DNA of 15,772 nt from Saccoglossus kowalevskii. Lineage: Eukaryota > Hemichordata > Enteropneusta > Harrimaniidae. The notes under the pieces are model-generated. The model saw nothing but the letters and a program-made list of their open reading frames with translations. It did not search any database and was not told the origin of the DNA. Both the position numbers and the translations under genes were made by a program. The DNA is taken from assembly GCF_000003605.2 (NCBI RefSeq), contig NW_003129874.1, positions 101,564 to 117,335 on the forward strand, in the 5' to 3' direction. Positions 8,150-15,772 of the stretch are shown here, in pieces (position 1 is the stretch's first letter; each line of letters opens with the position of its first letter).

Positions 8150-8236
8150 TGCGCATGCGTCTCTTCACACGGCGCAGCAATGGCGGAGAATTTGAGTCGG
8201 AGAGCTCTTCGGACCATTCAATGTTCCATTTGTTAA
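8150..8236 (+). promoter_or_regulatory. NRF1-like site followed by an ATG in strong context
   Basis: TGCGCATGCGT at 8150-8160 matches the palindromic NRF1 consensus, a factor found across animals. Twenty nt downstream, AGCAATGGCGG at 8177-8187 is a good start context and opens a short frame (MAENLSRRALRTIQCSIC) that stops at 8234-8236. This looks like a captured housekeeping promoter and first exon, or a piece of a repeat. Expression is not shown. Confidence 0.3.
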
Positions 8237-8815
8237 CACTGTAAACTGTAAAAACGTCTTTTTTTTCTTCGTAAATTGTGAAAAGCCCTTTTTATTTCCC
8301 GTAAAACCGTACCAGCTACCCCCCTTGCCTCCCCTCAACAAAGGCCGAAAACTCTTAATAGAAAACAGCATGGCTGTTGAGACTCCCTTGAACAGTGTAA
8401 CAAGAGTATCCCTGCATGTGTAACGCATATAAATTTGATTGTTCAGGATTACTTCAAAGTTGAGTTCCTGTTGTTTTCACCGGCTCGGCGTTCGGCGTTC
8501 CTCAGCAGCGCGCACAGAACCCATAGAAATACGTGGTACTGTGCATCCTGCGTAATAAGGGTCACGCGCCATCCTCCGTCCGTGGGGCCGATGGTAGAGA
8601 ATGGGTACAGTGGTGCGCGTGTTAGCAACGTGTTGGAACGTCTTGTGACGTCTATAGCTCCGTAGTTCTAATTCTCATAGTCACTGTTCTTGGTGTTATA
8701 AATAATTGTTGCAATGAAAATCCTTTGTTTTCTTGCGTTTTTTAGCCGTGATGAAATAGAACCACACTTTATCACGACTCTGATTGGTCGAGGGCTGTTG
8801 GCCATGTTGGCAAAA

Positions 8816-9880
8816 AGATGTTAAAAAATGCAGCTTAAAATAAATATCACAATTATAGTTTTAGACAAAAAATACATTAAACTAATTGCTATACATTGCT
8901 AAATTTCTGGCATTGTACAATACTTTGGCTTAAAATTCTCCCGACATTTTACAACGACAGGACTTGTATTTTGGAACATGATTTGCATAAGTTGAAATTA
9001 AATGACCAACAAGAACGTTAACTTGATACAGAACGAGATAGCCAATCGTCTGCTTTATAATTATATTGATCGGCTTTCTTATATTTATATTTGGATTATT
9101 AACATTCTTTTAACGGAATTTTGTAGTTTGTCCTATTCAACCATGCAGTCGTGAGGATAGTAACAGAAAACGGAATGAAAATACCATAACAGTACCATAA
9201 GGTTTATTGTGTACAGATTCAGTATTCGGAGCTGTACAAGTGAGCTGTACATTGCCCAGTACTTATGATCTACGGTAACCAAAAGTAAATGACTGACATC
9301 GTGTCAATAGCGCAATGAGCAGGTGTATATCACATCACCCATTGTGTGAACTCTTAGTTCGAACCAATTTAGCTTTCGTTGTTTCTTCTTAGTATAGTAA
9401 ATCAATTCATCGTTGATATATAAAAAAGAAAACTTCAGTAAATAGTAAATTCACAGTCCTGCAAAAGCATTCTGATTGGTCGAGAAGTACAAGATGTTTT
9501 ATTTACGCTTTAGTTGGCTGTCGTGTGCTTGTTTCTGTAACATCATACTCAGTTTATTGTCTCTATCTAAATTATTAATCGCCACAGTCGTTTTCACATG
9601 CAGCTTAGTAATCTCAGTTTTGGTGCTGCACATGTAATTAGTAATTCGTACACTGTTCAGAGTTCAGAACCTCCTGCTACTGCTGTTGGTTGCATATATG
9701 TTTACAATTATAGCCTCGCTCTTGTCACACACTACTGTCGTTATGACGACGAATCTTAACCCACGGAATCGACAACAATAATAAATTCATTTGTAAGCTG
9801 TCAAATAGTAATATGGAATTATGTCGTGCAAATATAATGTATTTATTTGGTAAAAATAGTGTAGGTCGAACCATAACAGA
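8816..9880. repeat. upstream flank of sulfatase copy B, paralogous to 1220-2270
   Basis: No gene is seen. The region repeats, in order, sequences upstream of copy A, for example CATTTTACAACGACAGG (8944) against TATTTTACAACGACAAGG (1271), TGATTGGTCGAGAAGTAC (9474) against the same string at 1810, and the 58-nt identical block at 9692-9749. Similarity ends at about 9870 and resumes at 11390, with unrelated DNA in between. Confidence 0.75.
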
Positions 9881-9996
9881 GTCAGTACTTTTACGACTTT
9901 CGGTCAACTAACCATTATTCTGGCTGCACGTCTATTAGAAGCACCACGAGAGAATAGGTTTTGTTTCTTTCTTGAAAACTAAAGGAGGTGGTCTCA

Positions 9997-10698
9997 ACAG
10001 CAAGTCTCAAAAGTATTGGGGCAGCCAATTTGCAAACTCGCTAGCGAATTGGCTAAATGCTTGGGTTTTGACTAAATGGTTGGCTTTCGAATCTCGCTGG
10101 CGCCGACTCATGGTCGCGTCCACTCTGGGCGAGCCTATATTGCACTAGGGGACGTAGAATGCTTTTACGTACGTAGCCAGGTACATGTTTGGATTCCCCT
10201 GAATGATTTGCTTTGCGAGGATTAATAATGTATAAGTAGTTTTTCTGGTGAGTCTGAGAATAGTCTGAGTAATAATATGATAAGCGATTAATCCACCGAT
10301 ATTTACTAGTATATATATGGGGGTAGCCATCTTGAACACTGATTGAAACTAAATAAAGAGACAAGTTGAGAAATATATTCCTATAAATCAGGGAGAAAAC
10401 AAACTTTCACATCCAAACGAACATGATTCGACATCACTTCATTACACGAAGAACACAGAACACTTTCCCTGGTATATTTGAAAGCGAAATCGCCATCCAA
10501 CTGTAAGGCTAGCTTCTAAAGTATGACGACCGTCCCTACCAGGGTCCCTACTGTTATATAGATTCACCCAAAGTGGGTGTGACCACAAACGGCACCAGCG
10601 AGATTCGAAAGCCAACCGTTTAGTCAAAACCAAAGCAGTTGGCCAATTTGCTAGCGAGTTTGCAAATTGGCTGCCCCAATATTTCTGAGACTTGCTGT
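9997..10698. mobile_element. foldback or MITE-like element with about 155-bp terminal inverted repeats
   Basis: The left arm (9997 to about 10153) and right arm (about 10543-10698) are inverted copies with some substitutions. Shared pieces are ACAGCAAGTCTCA at the tips, then TTGGGGCAGCCAATTTGCAA, GGTTTTGACTAAA and TGGCTTTCGAATCTCGCTGG. Inside each arm, GCCAATT and AATTGGC (near 10033 and 10047) form a further small hairpin. The 390-bp centre has no transposase. It interrupts the duplicated upstream region of copy B and is absent from copy A, so it inserted after the duplication. I could not find a clear target-site duplication, so the superfamily is open. Confidence 0.85.
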
Positions 10699-11389
10699 AA
10701 GAAAGTGTCTTCAATCGATCCTTCTAAATACTTTCTATGATACAATAGTCCTTCCTTATACGCATATGCGATATAGGTCCCGCATACAATGGATCCCCGA
10801 TGCAGTCATGCAATTATAAATACACACAATGATTTGTCTAGACCGAACGCTTTGTTGAATTTTTCATCGTCCTGAAATATGGGATTAAATGTGTGTTTTT
10901 TTATGTATATGGCAGAGAATCGTGACCACTGTCTATCAATTTATGTCAAAATTACCAAAATGGTTTGCAAATTACTGTAGACAAAGTAATGATACTCAAA
11001 TTTAGTTTTGGATTGCAAGCATTTCCATGATTTTACATGGTTCAACTTTTAAGAGTATACGCATATGTGTTGTCGAACTATTTGATCTATGTCTGCATAC
11101 CATTACAACTGGGTGGTGTTATTTTACTGCAAAGCATCGCAGCAGCCATGCAATTAAAAATAGATACATTGTCTTTTCTACAATCAAATACGACATCAGC
11201 TCATTCGATCTATGTTAGCTCATTTGATGGATCCACAAAATAATATTCCTTAATCTTGGCTTATGTCACAATGGGATTGGCTTACCTTGTTCATGCTTCA
11301 CTCTTACTGCCAACACATTTACGATATTGTAATTTTGCAATACTAGAATGCAGTCATGTGATTCATATAAATACACACAAAGCCTGAGA
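10699..11389. other. unassigned DNA with short internal repeats
   Basis: No gene was recognised. A short sequence containing ATGCAGTCATG and ATAAATACACACAA occurs near 10801-10830 and again near 11349-11380, and TATACGCATATG appears at 10757 and 11056. The stretch has no counterpart in the copy A flank and may be part of an inserted element. Confidence 0.45.
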
Positions 11390-11460
11390 ATACGTGATAT
11401 AGGTAGTATGCAAATGTGTAGTACTCCAAAAATAACCAGTGGGATGCAACTGAACTGACG
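11390..11460. repeat. resumption of the duplicated upstream flank
   Basis: TACGTGATATAGGTAGTATG and the following CAAATGTGTAGTA, AATAACCAGTG and TGCAACTGAACTGA match 2399-2460, the outer end of the duplicated flank of copy A. This fixes the far edge of the segmental duplication and shows that 9880-11389 is extra DNA. Confidence 0.8.
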
Positions 11461-11572
11461 ATACGCCTACACATCCAGTATTCAGTGAAAGCAAAAATCT
11501 GCATACGACTGTCATGAATTTGTTTTTGCGTATCTGTTAACCGACTTAATTAGCTGATTATTAGCGAATTGC

Positions 11573-12240
11573 TGTGTTATGTCTGTCATCGTGTAGGCCT
11601 ATTTGAAGTTTTGGACGGAACTTAGCTCAGTGATTTGGAACTAATTACCAGATAACCGCCGCTTTTTAGACTACTCATTCTGACGGTTTATCCGTAGTTA
11701 TTAATGTAGTGAACGATTAATCAAAAGATATGACGTATTCAGTACTTAGTGTGATTGGCTTTATGATTGAAGGTTACGCCCTAGAGTCTTTTTACTGTTT
11801 TGTAATTGGTTAGAGTTTTGAAAATGAATAAAGAGAGTTTGAGTTGGTCTTGGCGAATACTCCACGACAGACGCAGTCGAGAGTCCAGTCCAGGGGCGAG
11901 CCTTGAGGCAGTCCAGTCTTGGGCGAGTCTTGGTTCAGCCTTGTGAGAGTCTTGGGGACTTTTCCCCAGGGCGCTGTGTCTTATAGAGTGCTCGATTGAC
12001 CGACTAAGACGAGAGCTGAAACGTATTTCGTTGTGTGTGTCTTATTTGACTGTAAAGTATAAGTGACTTTCCCGATCCCGTACCTCAAGGGGACGAGATA
12101 GAGAGACGAGACGAGTTTCCCCCCTGACAAGTGTGGAGACCCCGAGAAAGAGAATTACCCCCTGATACGACCAACGGGCCCAATCAATCATATTGCACAA
12201 ACAGACATTCAGTGCCTTCGTTTTAAAACATTGATTGATC
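11573..12240 (+). other. GC-rich segment with tandem GAGTCTTGG-like motifs, possible solo LTR
   Basis: There are CCAAT-box-like GTGATTGGC and GTAATTGGTTAG at 11751-11812 and AATAAA at 11828. A GC-rich stretch follows, with repeated variants of GAGTC(C/T)(A/T)G: GAGTCCAGTCCAGGGG, GGCAGTCCAGTCTTGG, GGCGAGTCTTGG and GAGAGTCTTGGGG (11880-11960). Further on come purine-rich GACGAGATAGAGAGACGAG and TGGAGACCCCGAG, which could resemble a primer-binding site. The layout is LTR-like (U3, R, U5), but no terminal repeat partner, gag or pol is seen, so this is a tentative call. Confidence 0.25.
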
Positions 12241-13683
12241 AATTGCTTTCTGATGTTTTTACCACTTTAGGACAGGCAGTTCATACATGTCACTCTCATC
12301 CACACTAGTTATAGAAGAGCATCTGAGGTGACAGGCCGGTACTGCTGAAGTTCCGAAAACCTGGCAAATCAGTGGTTGATGGTCACTCCGTCTGTTATAT
12401 TTACTACCATATCCTTAGTGCGTTGATTGGATAGCGTGGACAACGACCACAAGCTTTTCAAGCAGGACTATTTTCACCAATGAATCTGCTTAGAAGTCTG
12501 TTTAATAGAAAAGGCGGAAACATTAGCAAAAATGCAAAATAATATAATCTGACATGAGAAAAACTACTGGTGTGCCTTGCACGTGCCCTTACCAGTGCAA
12601 TTTCGGTGACGTAACCAGTATCTATTTCTGGAACAACCAGGGCTTTGACAGAACCATACTCAATTAAATAAGTTGTTGTTGTAGTAGCTAATGGTTAATA
12701 TGTGCACAATAACTTTACTAAATGTATTCCAAACGTCATCACACTTGGTCATCTAATTCATCTGATGAAATATTGGGACTGCTTCTACTTGATTAATCAC
12801 TGCTGATACACATTCAAAGGTCATTGGTCCCGGTGGGAATATGCGTTGTTGAATGTGTTCAATGAAATAAATTATTTATCTTATAATATATTTATGTTAT
12901 AATAACATTGGTAATGTATCTCTCAAATCCCATGGGAATACTAGAGTGGGTATCAATGCCAACTCATGGAAAGAGTTGTTGAACAGTCTGATACACATTT
13001 GCAAATCAACCAATAAAATCTTTACAGAAACCAAGATGTCAGTTAATCGATATAAGCACTGCTATGAACTGGGTGCCTAACTTTGATTTAAAAACGCACT
13101 TCAAAAACAAAAGTGTTTGAAGATGTAGATTCTCAGGAGGCAACATTACTCTTGACTTCTCTCTCCACTGGACATCAATTAACTATTTGCATTCTTTGGT
13201 AATTCAACATCTGTTCATTGTCATATGTTGTGTCATCACTGAATTTTCGTATGCTTAACATGCATTACAATCACTATAATTATTTGAGTTGATTTACATA
13301 CAAAGCAGAGCTTGCAACATGATAGGGCGTTTTTTTACTTTAAAGTAGTCACACACTGAATATAATAAGGCAGTTCATATTTGTCTCAGTAAATCATTCA
13401 TTTTTTACATACACCTGTACAAAATACTTGGACAATAGCCAGCTAAGATTTTCGGTTATCTTGCATGTTTTTCGAATCTATTCACGTCTAAATGCAGCAC
13501 TTTTTTCTTGGATGAGGCATTCGTTTTTATACTAAAATATCTGAATAAAGCTGGAAATTATGTCCCTTAAAAATTAGGCACCAATGTTTTTGTAAGATAT
13601 TTACACCAATCAAGGACATTCGGCAGACTGCTTTCCCACTGCTGTTTCAATTCTAAATCTTGTTTGTATTCAAAAATTATTTA
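12241..13683. other. unassigned region, possible decayed coding traces
   Basis: No gene is recognised. Two short frames look faintly protein-like. On the minus strand near 12757-12860, IEHIQQRIFPPGPMTFEC and INQVEAVPIFHQMN end at a stop. On the plus strand at about 12860-13079 is a frame including NSWKELLNSLIHICKSTNK that ends in TAA. Neither has a family I know, and neither has clear splice sites. They are recorded so that they can be searched. Confidence 0.3.
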
Positions 13684-14975
13684 TGACCATACATATTCAT
13701 AATGAAACAAAGATTTTAAACTGATCTGCTACAGATACAACTGTCCTTTTATGCATTGTGACTGCATCATGTAAGTTAGATCACATCACTGTGTCCGGGA
13801 TCTAAAGGGCGACGTTCACCTGTATTATGTGTGAAGTCGTATACCAGAGGTGGATCTGGATGCACCCTTCTGTACCTGGTAACCATTTTCGTGGTGTGAA
13901 AACCACTTTGTATGAGATATTACCTAGAAAGGATAAATTTTAGATAAAAACATTCTTGCACAATATTGAACGAAATTAAGATCTTTATAATGATAATAAA
14001 AATGTACAACATATACCTATCTTTATCTATCGTTGGACGATATGTTACACCATGTATCCATGGACCACAATAAATGAAAAGAATCTCATGTGGTGGCGCT
14101 TTGTCTTTGCCAGCTAACAGGTTTGTGATATCAACTCCATCTATTGTTACATCACGTGGTATTTCAACTTGCGATTACCCTCTGTGAAATCAGTTTAATG
14201 TGATGGCCATAGTTCACAAAGCACTTAAATTAAATTACTCTATTCAGCTGGTTGGCAGACACAATGTTGGGTGAGATATGACCATGTAAACATTTCAAAC
14301 ACTTGGTTAAACGGCGGTGGTCGTCGCGCAGCTCCCTGTCCGATATGGGACTCATAGCGACGTATACAACGCGTATAAAATACTTTGTGTGTATTTAAAA
14401 CGACGCGCAAACTCTTTTCAAACATATTACTATAAAATGTATATACATATTCCTACATTCCACCTACTACATCATGGAGACGATTATTCTTCTCAAATAA
14501 TTAATACACACATGTACCTACTGACTGGAAATCTGTGTTTAACAATATGTTCTTTAACTAAATGCGATAGAGAACAATCCGACTCGTACATGCAAGAGTT
14601 TGACTAGGCGGTACAACTGTCCTCGTTTGATGAACAATGGCTTAACATGGCAGACATAATCCAAAGTGAAATAAACGAATGTAAAGGTTTTGGATGTAAA
14701 CATTGCAGTGAGTTCTTTCGGAAATGATGAATTATTTTCTTCAATGAATGATGTAACATATTTTGTCAGGTGGAGAGTTATGCTTTGCAATCTGAAAGGT
14801 TCTTCAACAATCTTGCTATTTTTGTATAAACAACGACAGGTAAACTTTTGAATGTTGTAGGACAATATTGTAATAGTGATTGTGAAAATGAAAACTGTGA
14901 AACCGATTTTGCAAAAAATTGCTTAGAAGGCAACATAATATATGTGGATATAGAAATCATCCAACAGACTCGCAA
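13684..14975 (-). pseudogene. STS-type sulfatase copy C: degraded exons 5, 4 and 3
   Basis: This is a head-to-tail duplicate of the 3' half of copy B, introns included. Exon 5 remains at about 13684-13918 with an internal loss of about 40 nt covering the CFNTWLCRCHG region and several stops. Exon 4 remains at about 14031-14168, starting within the RYVTHC-side end and losing its splice donor and its GGKSQVWEGG half. Exon 3 remains at about 14635-14975: it keeps a membrane-like stretch (FTITITILSYN), FRLQSITLHLTKYVTSFIEE and FVYFTLDYVC, where the catalytic His of SDHGG is replaced. The central His segment is deleted. An in-frame TAA lies in the hydrophobic part. Similarity fades just before a Ty3/gypsy LTR, so the 5' exons may lie beyond that element. 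Confidence 0.85.
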
Positions 14976-15035
14976 TATTCGATCTACAAAACTGTGCCTG
15001 TTATCCATATATGAAACAATAATAACGTAGCAGTG

Positions 15036-15262
15036 TATACATTAAATTCTATCATTCGATAAAACAAAATGTCAGAGAGTCAAGGTCACGTTACCGAGTG
15101 AACGATCGCGGCCGATGTTTAAATGCCGGATGCGTCGGATTTAACACAAACAACAGATTCAACTATGTTATGCAGCCATCTTTATTTACCAACTCACGTC
15201 TCTTACAATATGCAAATGAGATGTGACCCAGAGGTCAAGATACGTTTACTCAATACACTACA
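15036..15262 (-). mobile_element. 3' LTR of a Ty3/gypsy-type element (inner edge firm, outer edge uncertain)
   Basis: Read on the minus strand, TGTAGTG at 15262 follows directly after a polypurine tract, as an LTR start should. AATAAA (15181-15186) is followed by a GT-rich stretch (GTTGAATCTGTTGTTTGTG), suited to an R-U5 polyadenylation region. Possible ends in CA are at 15116, 15070 and about 15036. The matching 5' LTR is outside the window, so the boundary and target-site duplication cannot be fixed. Confidence 0.6.
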
Positions 15263-15278
15263 ATCCCTCTTTTTCCCG
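15263..15278 (-). other. polypurine tract of the Ty3/gypsy element
   Basis: On the minus strand the purine run GGGAAAAAGAGGGAT lies immediately before the TG that starts the LTR. In LTR retrotransposons this tract primes plus-strand DNA synthesis. Its position after pol and before the LTR supports the element call. Confidence 0.65.
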
Positions 15279-15561
15279 GAACACTATATCACTCATTTAA
15301 ACGAAAGTGTCCTGGAGGTTGATATAGTTCCTAGCACCTAATGTCTCTTGATATAATTGCATGTTAACTCATATAACAGTTTACGAACTCAAAATCTGGC
15401 ATTGTTTCCAAATAACTACTAACTCTAATATAACAATAAACTTAAACTATTCTAGCAGGTCAGGGTGGACTACCAAAATCTACGTACAGCTGGGAGGATT
15501 ATTCTGCCTCGTTTTCCATGCTGTTACCCTATCTATGTATCTCATTTAACAATTCAATAGT
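15279..15561 (-). other. untranslated segment between pol and the 3' LTR
   Basis: About 280 nt lies between the pol stop and the polypurine tract. Frames on both strands are short and unrecognised. No env-like or accessory gene is visible. Confidence 0.55.
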
Positions 15562-15772
15562 TCAATAACACAAATAGTCCTTTAAATACTTGGGTGCCTG
15601 AACTGTACGTTTTGCTCTATCTGGTGGTTCAGGTAAGGTTGCACCACTTTGACATTCAGAAGTTACATCACATGAATTATCAGTCTCTTTATCGCTTTGT
15701 TGAGTTTCAGCTTTATCACTATCAGACGGCTTAACATACTTTTTCACATGTGACGTGTTACGTTTGTATTTT
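15562..15772 (-). CDS. Ty3/gypsy Pol polyprotein, integrase C-terminal end (partial at right edge)
   Basis: The minus-strand frame is open from the window edge to a stop at 15562-15564, about 69 residues. It begins YKRNTSHVKKYVKP, which resembles the small C-terminal domain of gypsy-type integrases (the RRNxxHVKxY motif). A Ser/Asp/Glu-rich linker follows, then RAKRTVQAPKYLKDYLCY, a common last segment of gypsy Pol (basic patch plus PxxLKDY). Integrase joins the reverse-transcribed element DNA to the host chromosome. The reverse transcriptase and the rest lie outside. No stop or shift is seen in the visible part, so the element could be fairly young. Confidence 0.75.
   Translation of the reverse strand, partial: KYKRNTSHVKKYVKPSDSDKAETQQSDKETDNSCDVTSECQSGATLPEPPDRAKRTVQAPKYLKDYLCY

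Larger units (their letters stand above)
7700..8815. mobile_element. inserted repeat-like block upstream of copy B
   Basis: The upstream region of copy A has only about 50 nt where copy B has this 1.1 kb, so it is an insertion in copy B or a loss in copy A. A degenerate inverted repeat frames part of it: AGGGGGGCAAGGG near 7820 and CCCCCCTTGCC near 8318-8329. Inside are several copies of a motif like CGTACAACGTAA (7843, 7871, 7927, 7958 and weaker ones at 8236-8310). A GC-rich patch lies at 8148-8215 and another at 8478-8660. No transposase frame is visible, so it may be a non-autonomous DNA element, or two elements side by side. Confidence 0.4.

Noticed and set aside
8435-8665. 76-codon plus-strand frame in a GC-rich patch
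   Set aside because: No recognisable domain; high GC alone makes stop-free frames longer. No tRNA-type A and B boxes for a SINE were found either.
10053-10364. 103-codon minus-strand frame within the foldback element
   Set aside because: It crosses the inverted arm and the centre and resembles no transposase.
14554-14865. 103-codon minus-strand frame as an independent gene
   Set aside because: It is the decayed exon 3 of sulfatase copy C with its catalytic centre deleted.
1-15772. CRISPR array, operon or phage-like system
   Set aside because: The tandem repeats are 146-147 bp satellite units without spacers, and the spliced genes and transposons indicate an animal nuclear genome.

Overview
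The window looks like AT-rich nuclear DNA from an invertebrate animal. It has spliced genes with GT-AG introns, a steryl-sulfatase-type protein with a membrane hairpin, a roughly 146-bp satellite, and remnants of mariner, Ty3/gypsy and other mobile DNA. The species cannot be named from the sequence. There is no bacterial-style gene organisation, and most short open frames are antisense shadows, satellite frames or chance.

The core is a head-to-tail array of three steryl-sulfatase/arylsulfatase-like (STS-type) copies, all on the minus strand. Copy B (4823-7678) has five exons, consistent splice phases and nearly every catalytic motif. Its first exon, however, lacks about 25 nt that should encode the metal-binding Asp-Asp pair, and this shifts the frame. 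Copy A (978-1168) is only the first exon; it is cut off exactly at the CTPSR motif and carries its own, different deletion over the same Asp-Asp site. Copy C (about 13684-14975) keeps degraded parts of exons 3, 4 and 5 and recognisable introns, so it is a DNA-level duplicate and not a retrocopy. No copy in the window encodes an intact enzyme as written.

Layout, left to right: an unidentified possible exon end (1-122); the 3' end of a mariner transposase (131-437, minus); a broken RecQ-like helicase fragment (477-852, plus); sulfatase copy A (978-1168); its upstream region (1190-2465), which is duplicated upstream of copy B; a satellite of five and a half units (2582-3372); an unassigned stretch with two palindromes (3375-4630); sulfatase copy B (4823-7678); an inserted block of repeat-like DNA with a GC-rich core (7700-8815); the second copy of the upstream region (8815-9880, resuming at 11385-11460), split by a 702-bp foldback element (9997-10698) and further unassigned DNA; a GC-rich, repeat-containing segment that may be a solo LTR or promoter (about 11573-12240); unassigned DNA (12240-13680); sulfatase copy C; and the 3' end of a Ty3/gypsy element (about 15036-15772, minus) running off the right edge.

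The simplest reading is a locus of tandem sulfatase genes undergoing birth-and-death evolution, with transposons filling and breaking the copies. The most notable points are the independent out-of-frame deletions at the same catalytic site in copies A and B, the nucleosome-length dimeric satellite, and the newly readable helicase relic with a broken Walker A motif.
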